A DNA stretch of 64,000 bases from REEB95 sp035632055 (GTDB lineage Bacteria; Pseudomonadota; Alphaproteobacteria; ATCC43930; CGMCC-115725): contig DASQHO010000005.1 in the NCBI GenBank assembly GCA_035632055.1, positions 40,464 to 104,463 on the forward strand. The letters are read 5' to 3'. Below are positions 25,572 through 34,175 of the stretch, in pieces. Positions within the stretch are counted from its first letter, which is position 1. The number at the start of each line of letters is the position of its first letter. The notes below the pieces were generated by a model, which did no database searches, had not been told where the DNA came from, and saw nothing but the letters and a program-made list of their open reading frames with translations. The translations under genes and the position numbers were made by a program.

Positions 25572-27176
25572 TCAGAGGTTGGCGATGCCGGGGAAGAACC
25601 AGTAACAGGCGATGCTGATGACAATGAGATACGCCAGCATCACCAGCGTCCATCCGAAATTGTGACGGATGACCGCGCCCTCGTTGCGGACGAAACGCGA
25701 CGTCGAAACGCCGACGCTCGCCGTTTGTGGTGCCACTGGCTTGCCGATCTCGGCGCCGATCGAATTCAGCGTCGGCAGCAGGAGTGGCGGGAAGCCAAGC
25801 ACTTGACCCACCAGCGCCTGGAACTTGCCGAACATGGCGTTAGTCGAGGTGTTGCTGCCCGATAGCGCCACGCCGATGAAGCCCAGAATCGGCGCCACCA
25901 CAATGAAGGCCGCGCCGAGCGACGAGAACGCCTTCGCCAGCGATGCCGCCATGCCCGAATAATTGTAGACGTAAGCTAGGCCGAAGATGAACACACCGAC
26001 CAGGCACGCGCCCCACATCTGCTGCCATGTCTTGGCGAAGATCTCGCCAAGCTGCTTGCCGTTCACGCGCAGCAGTACTGCGACGATGATCCACGATGCC
26101 AAAATCGCCGAGCCGCCAACGAACGGTGTCCAATTGAATACCGCACCAATGGTCGCCCCTTGCGTGATCGAAGACGCTGCCGAGACCGCAGCGTGGAACA
26201 AGACGATTTTCGGCAGGGTGGACCACGGACCTGTCCAGATCGTAACAACCACGACCAAGACAAGGATCGGCAACCACGCTTGGAAGATATCGCTACCGGA
26301 CAGGCCGTGCGCCGGCGCCGAGGCTGCGCCGGTGATCGGCTTGCCGCCGTATCCCAGCACGGTCGGCGGCCGCCAGACCTTGAGCAGCAACAGGATACAA
26401 ATGAAGCATACGATCGAGCCGATGACGTCCGGCAGGTAGGGGTTGATGAAAGTTCCCCATGGCAGCTGCCCTGCGATGTAACCGAGCGAGCCGACCACGG
26501 CGAGAGGCCATGCCTCCCACATGCCTTTCCTCCCCGTGACAAGGTAGAGCAACACCCATGGTGGCAGCAGAGCGAGGATGGCGACGATCTTGCTTACCGA
26601 CGCCGACAGCGCGAGCAGCGGATAGCCGGTGACGGCTGCAAGCGCGATGATCGGCGCGCCGAGCGCACCGTAGGAGACCGGCGCGTTGTTGGCGATTGCC
26701 GCAACGCGGATCGCGTCCAGATCGGGTATGCCGATTGCGATCAGAATCGGTGCGACGAACGCCCAGGGATAGCCGAATCCGACCAGCCCTTCGAGCAGAG
26801 CGCCGAACGCCCAGGCGAACAAGATGGTTTGGACGCGAACGTCGGCGGTGCCTTGCGAAATCAGCCAGCGCCGCAGTTTGTCGAAGACACCGGTCGTAAC
26901 GAGTGTGTTGAATAGGATCACGCCCCAGAACGTGATCCAGTCGACGTTCCAGATGCCGGTCAGCGATCCGTAGACATAGGCCTTGATGCCGTCGCCGAAC
27001 GGCATGCCCCAGACCCAAAGGCCAAGGGCGAGTGTAACCAGCGAGCCGATCAGGACCGCCAGCCAAGCCGACCATCGCAATCCCGCAAGAAGGAACAGCA
27101 GGACTACGAGCGGAACCAACGCCACCAACCAAGTAAGAAACAGATTACCCGTAGGGTCGAGAACTTGCGTGAACAT
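25572..27176 (-). CDS. lctP: L-lactate permease
   Basis: A 534-residue integral membrane protein with about 13-14 helices, of the LctP family of lactate/glycolate:proton symporters. Diagnostic blocks: MPFGDGIKAYVYGSLTGIWNVDWITFWGV (in parts), ILFAWAFGALLEGLVGFGYPWAFVAPIL, AIANNAPVSYGALGAPI, and LGFIGVALSGSNTSTNAMFG. The ATG at 27176 has GGGGGA about nine bases before it. No lactate dehydrogenase or lld genes adjoin, so the permease stands alone, with a strong terminator behind it. Uptake of lactate or glycolate would feed the same C2/C3 metabolism as the malate synthase at 9-11 kb (inference). Confidence 0.93.
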   Translation of the reverse strand: MFTQVLDPTGNLFLTWLVALVPLVVLLFLLAGLRWSAWLAVLIGSLVTLALGLWVWGMPFGDGIKAYVYGSLTGIWNVDWITFWGVILFNTLVTTGVFDKLRRWLISQGTADVRVQTILFAWAFGALLEGLVGFGYPWAFVAPILIAIGIPDLDAIRVAAIANNAPVSYGALGAPIIALAAVTGYPLLALSASVSKIVAILALLPPWVLLYLVTGRKGMWEAWPLAVVGSLGYIAGQLPWGTFINPYLPDVIGSIVCFICILLLLKVWRPPTVLGYGGKPITGAASAPAHGLSGSDIFQAWLPILVLVVVVTIWTGPWSTLPKIVLFHAAVSAASSITQGATIGAVFNWTPFVGGSAILASWIIVAVLLRVNGKQLGEIFAKTWQQMWGACLVGVFIFGLAYVYNYSGMAASLAKAFSSLGAAFIVVAPILGFIGVALSGSNTSTNAMFGKFQALVGQVLGFPPLLLPTLNSIGAEIGKPVAPQTASVGVSTSRFVRNEGAVIRHNFGWTLVMLAYLIVISIACYWFFPGIANL

Positions 27177-27387
27177 GTGGTATTTCCCCCTGTTCGTAAG
27201 GGCGATCCCACCGGCTCAAGCCCCGGGTCTTTCGACGCGGGTTATGTTCAGCCTTGTTGCTTGAGCGCGTAATAAGACGCGCCCGACTGCAAGCGCTTAA
27301 TCCCTATCACAAAGTATGGCCCGGCGTCAGGAGGATGCAGGCTGGTGCCCGAGTCGGCATTGGCGGGCCGGCCGAAATCTGGCCCGT

Positions 27388-28341
27388 TCAGGCATAGCGC
27401 AGACGCGTCGCGAGTCGGGTCTTCTGGCTGGCGAGCGTCATCATCAGCCCGTCCTTGAGCGGCATTTCGGCGTGGATTCCGAATAGTTTCTCGGCGCGTC
27501 CGGGATCGCCGATCGACAAGCGCACGTCGCCGGGACGCGGTGCGCGGAAGATCAGATCCGGCGTCACGCCGCAGAGGGATGCGATCGTCCTGGCCAAGTC
27601 GACGATGGTAGTGCCGGCGCCGGTGCAGACATTGAACACGTCGCCTTCGGCCGGGACGGACATTGCGCGCATCAGGAAGCGCACGACGTCGGCGACATGG
27701 ATGAAGTCGCGAACCTGGCGTCCATCGCCGTGGATGGTGATCGGATTGCCCGCCGCCAGGCGGTCGCAGAAGATTGAGATCACGCCGGAATAGGGCGAAT
27801 CCGGATTCTGCCGCGGTCCATAGACGTTGAAGAATCGCAACCCAGTCGTCGGCACGCCGTAAAGCGTAGTCGCGATATAGCCGTGCAACTCGCAGCCGAG
27901 TTTGTCGGCGCCGTACGCTGTCATCGGCTGCGCCTCGGCATTCTCGGCCAAGGGTACCGCCTCGTTGACGCCATAGACCGCGGCGGAAGAAGCGTAGATG
28001 ACGGGAACTGGTCCGGTGTCGCGCGCGCGGCGCGCCGCGTCGAAGACGGTGATGCAGCCCGTGAGATTCGAAATGTGCGTGCCGACCCAGTCATCGATGC
28101 TGCGTTCGACCGAAGCGATCGCGGCAAGATGAAAGACACCGTCGGTGCCGGCGATCGCATGGCGCACGGCGACGCGATCGGCGACGTCGCCGATCAGCAG
28201 CTCAGCACCGTCGGGTGCATTGTCGCGATGACCGGTCGATAGATTGTCGAGGATGCGGACGTCGTGTCCGTCGGCGAGCAGGGCGTCGGCGAGATGCGAG
28301 CCGATGAAGCCGCAGCCGCCGGTAACCAGATATTGCGCCAT
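27388..28341 (-). CDS. NAD-dependent sugar-nucleotide epimerase/dehydratase
   Basis: A 317-residue extended short-chain dehydrogenase. The N-terminus has the Rossmann motif GGCGFIGSH (residues 8-16) and the NAD-selective ILDNLSTGH; VFHLAAIASVERS follows, then SSAAVYG with the catalytic Ser, and YGADK with the Tyr and Lys pair (Y-x3-K). RFFNVYGPRQNP and GDGRQVRDFIHVADV are typical of UDP-glucose/UDP-GlcNAc 4-epimerases. It probably supplies a sugar nucleotide for the polysaccharide genes that follow. The ATG at 28341 starts the Rossmann strand at the normal distance; the frame is open to 28389. Exact substrate cannot be assigned. Confidence 0.88.
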   Translation of the reverse strand: MAQYLVTGGCGFIGSHLADALLADGHDVRILDNLSTGHRDNAPDGAELLIGDVADRVAVRHAIAGTDGVFHLAAIASVERSIDDWVGTHISNLTGCITVFDAARRARDTGPVPVIYASSAAVYGVNEAVPLAENAEAQPMTAYGADKLGCELHGYIATTLYGVPTTGLRFFNVYGPRQNPDSPYSGVISIFCDRLAAGNPITIHGDGRQVRDFIHVADVVRFLMRAMSVPAEGDVFNVCTGAGTTIVDLARTIASLCGVTPDLIFRAPRPGDVRLSIGDPGRAEKLFGIHAEMPLKDGLMMTLASQKTRLATRLRYA

Positions 28342-28437
28342 GAATAACCTGTCGATGACTTGCGCGCGGCAACGGCGTACCGCTCGCACAAAGTCTAGGC
28401 GCCGAGGGCTTATAGAATTCTTAAAAAGGACAAACAG

Positions 28438-29202
28438 TTAACCAAACTGCAGTCGGTAATAGATCAGTCCGAGAATTTCATGCAGCGCGTAGAAGCTGTC
28501 GGTCAGCGCGGTCGACTGCGGCAGCAGCATCGCAGCGTCGATCGGGGTTTTGATATAGGTGTGTTCGGTCGGCGCCGGAATCGCGTCGATATTCTCGTGC
28601 GCGAATGCCCATAGTGCGCGCGGCATGTGCCACGGCTGCGTCACCAGCAGCACGGTGCGGATATGCTGGGCGCGCAAGAGTTGCGCCGAGAATTTGGCGT
28701 TTTCGAACGTTGTTTGCGATTGTTCCTCGCGCCAGGCGACCGGTACGCCGAAATCGTCGTTCAGGGTGCGCGCCATCAAGACCGCCAGCGACTCGCGGCT
28801 GTCACCGACCGGTCCTCCCGACACCAGGATCGGTAGCGGATGGCGGCGATAGAGTTCAGCGGCGCGATCGAGCCGTTCGAGCGTCAGCCGGCCGACGGTG
28901 TCGCCGACATCCGCGCCATCGCCGTGATGGATGTCGCCGGAAAGAATCACGATTGCTTGAGCCGCGCTCGCATCCGGCGGACTCGCATTCACCTCGTTCT
29001 CGACTGCGCTCAGCAGCGCCATCGACACCAGCGGCGTGGCGAAGATGTAAAGCGCACCGACGCTGACGAAAGCGAGTGCGATGCCCCAGCGGCGTGTACG
29101 CGCAAAGCAAGCAAGCGCGATGCCGGCCAAGGCGGCGACGATGAACACCGTCGGCGGCATTAGGAACGAATAGGCCAGGAAAGCGGCGATCGGCGACTCC
29201 AC
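28438..29202 (-). CDS. YdcF/ElyC-family (DUF218) membrane protein
   Basis: 254 residues when started at the GTG at 29202, seven bases after the stop of the upstream gene; the frame is open much further but the extra residues are Cys/Arg-rich shadow sequence. Two N-terminal hydrophobic helices precede a DUF218 domain: AIVILSGD, RLTLERLDRAAELYRR, PILVSGGP, DDFGVPVAWREEQSQTTFENA and TVLLVTQPWHMPRA, the standard blocks of the family. ElyC/SanA/YdcF proteins act in envelope or lipid-carrier metabolism, and members are frequent inside exopolysaccharide loci. The stop codon overlaps a TTAACCA sequence. Confidence 0.78.
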   Translation of the reverse strand: MESPIAAFLAYSFLMPPTVFIVAALAGIALACFARTRRWGIALAFVSVGALYIFATPLVSMALLSAVENEVNASPPDASAAQAIVILSGDIHHGDGADVGDTVGRLTLERLDRAAELYRRHPLPILVSGGPVGDSRESLAVLMARTLNDDFGVPVAWREEQSQTTFENAKFSAQLLRAQHIRTVLLVTQPWHMPRALWAFAHENIDAIPAPTEHTYIKTPIDAAMLLPQSTALTDSFYALHEILGLIYYRLQFG

Positions 29203-29209
29203 GAGCGTG

Positions 29210-30301
29210 CTATGCCACCGCCGGCTTGAGACGCTTAACCAGCGCTTTGCGCAGCAGGTGCGGTAATAGCAGCCGCAGCGGCATACGCAGGATGTGGGCG
29301 CGAACGTAAAGAAAGAGCAACGCCAAGCGCGTGCCCGGAAGCGCACAACCGGCATGGGCCGGCCGCAAAGCACGGACAAAGACCCGATCCATCCACTGCA
29401 AAACCGGTGGCCGTAATTCAGCGCGCACAAGAAATTCGGCCGGAACTGGCGCGCCGAGCAGCATCGCCGCGTACCGCAAGGCGTAGTGGAGCGGCCGTTC
29501 GAGTCCCAACTGTGCCGCGCGCGCCATCAGCTTCGGCCAAAAGTCGACTTGGGCCGCAAAATGGCCGAACAGGCGATTGATGTCGTCAAGATCGCGCAAC
29601 CCGTTCGTCCATTCGCCATCGTCGAACAGATGCACCGCTGCATGCAGGATCATGTCGGACGGCGACGGCACCAGAAAACCCGGTGCATTTTCTGCCGGAA
29701 TCGCCATCTCGATCATCCGGCGCGCGTCGACCACGTGACGTGCGGTCAGTGGCACGATGGTGTGGTGGACGTCGATTGTTGTTCGCCGCGTGCGATGCTG
29801 CAGCGGCGGAATTTCATGCATCCAGCGCCGGTAGTAGTGCTGGTCGTAGTCATCCGACTTGACGCTGCGCCAGCCGTTCGCAGTCAACGCCGCTTCGGCG
29901 CGCGCGATGGCGGAACGCGGCACCATGATGTCGATGTCGCCGAAAAGCCGGCCGGCGGCGGCGGGCAGGCCTGCGGCGGCGTAGGACGCGCCTTTGACAA
30001 GGATAACCGGCTCTGCCGCGGCGCTGAGCGCGACATGAATGTGGCGCAATTCGCGCGCGACATCTTCACCATGTTTGCGCGCGAGTACGCAGGCGGCTTC
30101 GAGATGCGGTTGAGCGCACGATGGCACGAGTGATCCGAGGTTGTGCTCCGCGATCAGCAGTGCCATGCGCGCCAGCACGCCGGCACGGCGTGCCTCGCGC
30201 ACTGCGCGATCCCAATCGTCTTCGTGCCACGTGGCAATCGCTTCCGGATCGCGCAACACTGAAGTCACGCGATCCATGCGCGGCCACTTATTTTTAGTCA
30301 T
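29210..30301 (-). CDS. Nucleotidyltransferase-fold family protein, exosortase-locus type
   Basis: A 363-residue cytoplasmic protein of the NTP_transf_5 type. The core is VILVKGASYAAAGLP followed by RLFGDIDIMVPRSAIARAEAAL, where GDIDIMV holds the Asp-x-Asp metal pair of the nucleotidyltransferase fold. Further on come IDVHHTIVPL, ILHAAVHLFDDGEW and LRDLDDINRLF, the conserved His/Asp blocks of this family. Proteins of this kind are repeatedly found beside XrtA/PEP-CTERM polysaccharide genes; their reaction is not established. It is the first gene of the minus-strand unit facing the export operon, and shares the 227-base divergent promoter region with it. Confidence 0.8.
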   Translation of the reverse strand: MTKNKWPRMDRVTSVLRDPEAIATWHEDDWDRAVREARRAGVLARMALLIAEHNLGSLVPSCAQPHLEAACVLARKHGEDVARELRHIHVALSAAAEPVILVKGASYAAAGLPAAAGRLFGDIDIMVPRSAIARAEAALTANGWRSVKSDDYDQHYYRRWMHEIPPLQHRTRRTTIDVHHTIVPLTARHVVDARRMIEMAIPAENAPGFLVPSPSDMILHAAVHLFDDGEWTNGLRDLDDINRLFGHFAAQVDFWPKLMARAAQLGLERPLHYALRYAAMLLGAPVPAEFLVRAELRPPVLQWMDRVFVRALRPAHAGCALPGTRLALLFLYVRAHILRMPLRLLLPHLLRKALVKRLKPAVA

Positions 30302-30528
30302 GACCTGAAAGTCGCAGGGTTGCCTTTAGATTTTATTTACGCAAACTACGCGTTGCCGAAACGTAATACTTAAATCAGGTCAATGTTTCGGTAAGATTTT
30401 ACCGGTACCGTCACCCTGCGTGTGAGTGGCTCGCGCCAAGCCAGATGGAACGACGAGCTGCAAACGCAACCGCCCGCGCTGGCAATCAAATGCCAGACGG
30501 GAATATCTCACAGTGGGGAGTCAAAACG
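30302..30528. promoter_or_regulatory. Divergent promoter region of the exopolysaccharide export operon, with an inverted repeat
   Basis: The AT-rich gap drives the nucleotidyltransferase unit leftward and the export operon rightward. It holds a perfect inverted repeat, CGGTAA-GATT-TTACCG at 30389-30404, followed directly by the palindrome CGGTACCG at 30403-30410. These are good candidates for a regulator binding site. GGGGAG at 30515-30520 is the ribosome binding site of the GTG start at 30529. No convincing sigma-54 element found. Confidence 0.5.
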
Positions 30529-31398
30529 GTGCTGCGCCAGGTTTCTCAATCTGTCTTCGTGCTTGCACTCGTTTTGCTTGCCGGCTGCAGCTCGTTCACC
30601 GACATGACCGATCGCATGGTCGGCAACTCGGATTCCCGTCCACAGACCTATTCGAATTCGACGCAGCAGGCATTGAGCGTTCCGCCGATCATAAACGATC
30701 GGCCGCTGCCGGTACCGACTCAGGCTCAGGCCGCACCCGAGCGCCCGACGACGGCGCAGATGGCTGCGGCACGGCCCACTGAAAGCACGCCGGTTCAGCC
30801 GCCGCTGGCGGCGACGCCGATGGCGGCCGCGCCGAGCGGCCAGATCGCGTCGGTCAATCCGGGCGTGCAAGGCGGCACGATCGATCCGAATTCAGACACT
30901 TACCTGATCGGCCCCGGCGACAATCTCGACATCTTCGTCTGGCAAAATCCGCAGCTGTCGGTGAAGGTGCCGGTGCGTCCCGACGGCAAGATTTCGATCC
31001 CACTGGTTCAGGACGTCGCCGCCGTTGGCCGTACGCCGTCGGCGCTGGCGCAAGACATCACCGAGAAGCTCAAGGCCTACGTCAAGGATCCGAACGTCAC
31101 GGTCATCGTCTCAAGTTTCGTCGGGCCCTTCTCACAGCAGATCCGCGTCATCGGCGAGGCAGCCAAGCCGCAAGCCATTCCCTATCGGTCGAACATGACC
31201 ATCCTCGACGTCATGATCGAGGTCGGCGGTCTGACACGGTTCGCCGCCGGCGATCGCTCCGTCGTGGTGCGCAACTTCAACGGCCAGCGCGAAACCATTC
31301 ATGCTCGCCTTGATAGTCTGGTCAACGACGGCGACGTCAAGGACAACATCGCTATGCGCCCGGGCGACATCGTCATCATTCCGCAGCGGTATTTCTAG
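30529..31398 (+). CDS. Polysaccharide export lipoprotein, Wza-like (XrtA-associated)
   Basis: 289 residues when started at the GTG at 30529, which has GGGGAG eight bases upstream and opens a lipoprotein signal: VFVLALVLLAGC with lipobox LAGC (Cys20). A Pro/Ala/Gln-rich linker of about 100 residues follows, then the Poly_export domain (DTYLIGPGDNLDIFVWQNPQLS, VPVRPDGKISIPLVQDV) and a SLBB-like part (IRVIGEAAKPQAIPYRSNMTILDVMIEVGGL), ending PGDIVIIPQRYF, the usual C-terminus. It should form the outer-membrane exit channel for the polymer. First gene of the eight-gene plus-strand block; the chain-length determinant begins 38 bases later. The long linker is unusual. Confidence 0.92.
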   Translation: MLRQVSQSVFVLALVLLAGCSSFTDMTDRMVGNSDSRPQTYSNSTQQALSVPPIINDRPLPVPTQAQAAPERPTTAQMAAARPTESTPVQPPLAATPMAAAPSGQIASVNPGVQGGTIDPNSDTYLIGPGDNLDIFVWQNPQLSVKVPVRPDGKISIPLVQDVAAVGRTPSALAQDITEKLKAYVKDPNVTVIVSSFVGPFSQQIRVIGEAAKPQAIPYRSNMTILDVMIEVGGLTRFAAGDRSVVVRNFNGQRETIHARLDSLVNDGDVKDNIAMRPGDIVIIPQRYF

Positions 31399-31436
31399 CC
31401 AGCGATCGGCACGCAGGGCGCAACAAGGCGACTCTC

Positions 31437-32987
31437 ATGGAATCTCTCTCCGGCCTTATTTTCCAATATCTCCACGCGATCTGGCGGCGCAAATGGATTA
31501 CGGCGCTCACCGCGTGGGCCGTGTGCGTCGTCGGCTGGTCCGTGGTCGGGATGCTTCCGAACCGCTACGAGTCCTACACGCGCATCTACGTCGATGCCGA
31601 TCAGTTGCTGACGCCGCTGCTGCGCGGAATCGCCGTCGACGTCGATCCGGCCCAGCAGCTTGACGTGCTGCAACGCACGCTGCTGTCACGGCCGAACGTG
31701 GAAGAACTGATTCACATGGCGGATCTCGACCGCCACATCCACACGCAGGCCGACAAGGATGCGCTGATCCAACAACTGATGCAGCGGATCGTCATCCAGC
31801 CGCAAACCCACAATCTGTTCACGATCTCGTATCAGGATTCCAACGCGCAGACCGCGCACAACGTCGTGCAGAGCCTCCTGACGATCTTCGCCGAAAGCAC
31901 CACCGGAACGCAGCGCACCGAACTCGACAACGCGCAGCGCTTCCTCAACGACCAGATTGCGCTTTACGAGAAGCAGCTGCGCGCAGCCGAACAGCGCCGC
32001 GCGGATTTCCGCGCGCAGCATCTCGACGTGCTGAACGGCGCGGCCTCCACGAACTCGATCGACACGACGCGCAATCAGCTGCAGCAGCTGCATGACGATC
32101 TGCAGGATGCGACGGCGCAGCGCGACGAGCTTCAGCGCGAACTTGAGAGCCTGGTGCCGAGCGTCGGCGCCGATACGAATCCGGTTGCGGCGTCGCCGGG
32201 TGCGGCAGAGCAGCAGCTCACCCAGTTGCAGCGTCAGCTTGCCGAGCTGCGGACGCGCTATACTGACAATTATCCCGACGTCATTGCGGCGAAGCAGCAG
32301 ATCGCCGCGCTCACCAGCCAGATCGGCCAGCAGGCTTCGGTCGCCGGCGGTCACGCGGCGGCCGGTACCCGGACCAAGGTTTCACCCGTGGTCTATGACC
32401 AAGTGCGCATTCGGCTGCTCGACGCACAGGCCAAGGTCGCGTCGGTTCAGCGCCGCATCGATCAGGCGCAGGCCGACCTTAATCAAGCCGAGGCGACCGC
32501 TAAAGCATCGCCCGGCGTCGAAGCCCAGTACCAGGATCTTGACCGCGACTACACCATCCTCAAGCACAATTACGACGAGCTGCTATCGCGGCGTGAAGCG
32601 ACCAACCTGTCCCAGGCAGCCGACACCCAAGCCGACAAGATCCAGTTCCGCGTGATTGACGCGCCGCAGGTGCCGTCGAACCCGATCGCGCCGAACCGCC
32701 CGCTGTTGTTTTCGGCGGTGCTTCTGGCCGGCATTCTCGGCGGGCTGGGCATTCCCGTACTGCTGACGCAGGTCGACCGCTCGTTCGCGACCCTCAATCG
32801 TCTCCGTGGCCTCGGCCTCCCGGTGCTCGGCGGCGTGTCTTACGTCGCGCTGTTCAAGTCGCGCAGCCAGTCGGTGATGGAGCTAGCCGGATTTGGCGCC
32901 TCGGCGCTCGCGCTGATGATGCTGTACGGCGTGCTCATCCTGATGACGTTCAGCGTGCACCATGCGTTGCCCGGAGGGTTGGGCTGA
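31437..32987 (+). CDS. Chain-length determinant, Wzz-like (XrtA-associated)
   Basis: A 516-residue inner-membrane polysaccharide co-polymerase. It has an N-terminal membrane helix (KWITALTAWAVCVVGWSVVGM), the Wzz region MLPNRYESYTRIYVDADQLLTPLLRG, a long coiled coil (about residues 160-400, rich in Gln, Ala, Arg), a C-terminal Wzz signature IDAPQVPSNPIAPNRPLLFSAVL and a final helix. It does not carry its own kinase domain; the kinase is the next gene, whose ATG overlaps this stop (TGATG). Together the two control chain length and export in the pattern of XrtA-type exopolysaccharide systems. Confidence 0.92.
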   Translation: MESLSGLIFQYLHAIWRRKWITALTAWAVCVVGWSVVGMLPNRYESYTRIYVDADQLLTPLLRGIAVDVDPAQQLDVLQRTLLSRPNVEELIHMADLDRHIHTQADKDALIQQLMQRIVIQPQTHNLFTISYQDSNAQTAHNVVQSLLTIFAESTTGTQRTELDNAQRFLNDQIALYEKQLRAAEQRRADFRAQHLDVLNGAASTNSIDTTRNQLQQLHDDLQDATAQRDELQRELESLVPSVGADTNPVAASPGAAEQQLTQLQRQLAELRTRYTDNYPDVIAAKQQIAALTSQIGQQASVAGGHAAAGTRTKVSPVVYDQVRIRLLDAQAKVASVQRRIDQAQADLNQAEATAKASPGVEAQYQDLDRDYTILKHNYDELLSRREATNLSQAADTQADKIQFRVIDAPQVPSNPIAPNRPLLFSAVLLAGILGGLGIPVLLTQVDRSFATLNRLRGLGLPVLGGVSYVALFKSRSQSVMELAGFGASALALMMLYGVLILMTFSVHHALPGGLG

Positions 32988-34141
32988 TGATCGACGAAAC
33001 TTCGCGCAAGTTGATCGAGCGCGCTGCAGCGCATTTGAAGTCGCGCGCGCCGGCATCGCCGATTTCGCCAGCGCCGCAAGCCGCTTACGTTCCGACAGCC
33101 TATCCCGAAAACGGCTACGCGCAGCCGGCGTACCAAGCCGCCGCGGTGCCGCAGCCGGTCTACCAGCCGCAGGTCACCGCACCGCAGCCGCGCGTCTACC
33201 AGGCGCCGCACGCGCAGCCGGTTTATGCGCAACAGCCGCAGGCTGCGGTCGTCAATGGTGCAGCCGCGACCGCTTATCATCAGCCGGCGCACGAGCCGGC
33301 TTTCGACACGGCCTACGGTTCTGCCGGTTACGCCCGTGGCGCGTCGCGGCCGGCAATGAGCGGCTATCAGCGCGCGGTCGAACGTCCGTCGCTGGCGCCG
33401 CCGGCGGCGGGTTACAGCCGTCAGGTCTCGATCGACCGCGGCAGCTTGGCGCGTTGCGGCATCACAGTGCCGTCGGCGCAGCGCTCGCGTGTGGCCGAAG
33501 AATTCCGCATCGTCAAGCGGCAGCTCGTCGCCAAGTATATGGATGAGCCGGATGACGCGGTCGCGAATCGCAATCGTGTCATCATGGTCACGTCGACGCG
33601 GCCGCGCGAAGGCAAGACATTCACTGCCATCAATATCGCTCTGTCGATTGCCACCGAGCAGGATCTCAAGGTGCTGCTCATCGATCTCGACACCAAGCAT
33701 CACGCGATGCAGGAAATGATGGGTATTCCGGCGAGTTACGGCCTGACCGATCTGCTTGCCAATCCCGACATCGATTTCTCCGAGGTGGTGCTGCGCACCA
33801 ACCTGCCGAACCTCACCGTAATGTCGGCGGGCTCGCCAAACATCCGCTCGCCTGAGCTGCTGTCGAGCCGCCGCACGCGTGCGATCTTCAACGAAATGGC
33901 GCAGCGCTATAGCGACCGTTTCATCGTGTTCGACGCGCCGGCGGTGCTGGCGTCGAGCGATCCGGCGATTCTCGCCAGCCTCGTCGGCCAAATCGTCGTC
34001 GTCGTCGAAGCCGATCACACCCAGCAGGAAGAGCTGGAATCCGCGATCGGTCTGTTGAGCGCGTGCCCGAACATCAGCCTACTGCTCAACAAGGTCCGCA
34101 CCTCCGCGGCCGATCAGTTCGGCGCCTATTCCGATTATTGA
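32987..34141 (+). CDS. Tyrosine autokinase (BY-kinase) of the exopolysaccharide system, with a Tyr-rich N-terminal tail
   Basis: A 384-residue cytoplasmic kinase of the CpsD/CapB type. The C-terminal 220 residues hold the P-loop ATPase: EEFRIVKRQL, Walker A TSTRPREGKTF (Gly209, Lys210, Thr211), Walker A' LLIDLDTKHH (Asp233 and Asp235; the usual DADLRRP is changed) and Walker B FIVFDAPAVL (Asp316). Unusually, residues 30-145 form a low-complexity Pro/Gln/Ala tail holding twelve tyrosines (34, 39, 44, 49, 59, 71, 80, 97, 110, 115, 127, 143), while the C-terminus has only Tyr381 and Tyr384 instead of a tyrosine cluster. It starts by a one-base overlap with the chain-length gene, its membrane partner. 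Confidence 0.9.
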   Translation: MIDETSRKLIERAAAHLKSRAPASPISPAPQAAYVPTAYPENGYAQPAYQAAAVPQPVYQPQVTAPQPRVYQAPHAQPVYAQQPQAAVVNGAAATAYHQPAHEPAFDTAYGSAGYARGASRPAMSGYQRAVERPSLAPPAAGYSRQVSIDRGSLARCGITVPSAQRSRVAEEFRIVKRQLVAKYMDEPDDAVANRNRVIMVTSTRPREGKTFTAINIALSIATEQDLKVLLIDLDTKHHAMQEMMGIPASYGLTDLLANPDIDFSEVVLRTNLPNLTVMSAGSPNIRSPELLSSRRTRAIFNEMAQRYSDRFIVFDAPAVLASSDPAILASLVGQIVVVVEADHTQQEELESAIGLLSACPNISLLLNKVRTSAADQFGAYSDY

Positions 34142-34175
34142 TCCTTCCCATGCCGTGCCTACGGTCGAGAGCAGG

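Noticed and set aside
30426..30441. Possible sigma-54 promoter (TGGCTCG...AAGC) before the export operon
   Set aside because: GG and GC have the right spacing but the -12 element reads AAGC instead of TTGC, and the -24 element is imperfect; such weak matches are expected by chance.
33060..33420. Apparent short repeats (CAGCCG/TAC-type) in the autokinase gene
   Set aside because: They are codons of the Pro/Gln/Tyr-rich protein tail and not an independent DNA repeat.
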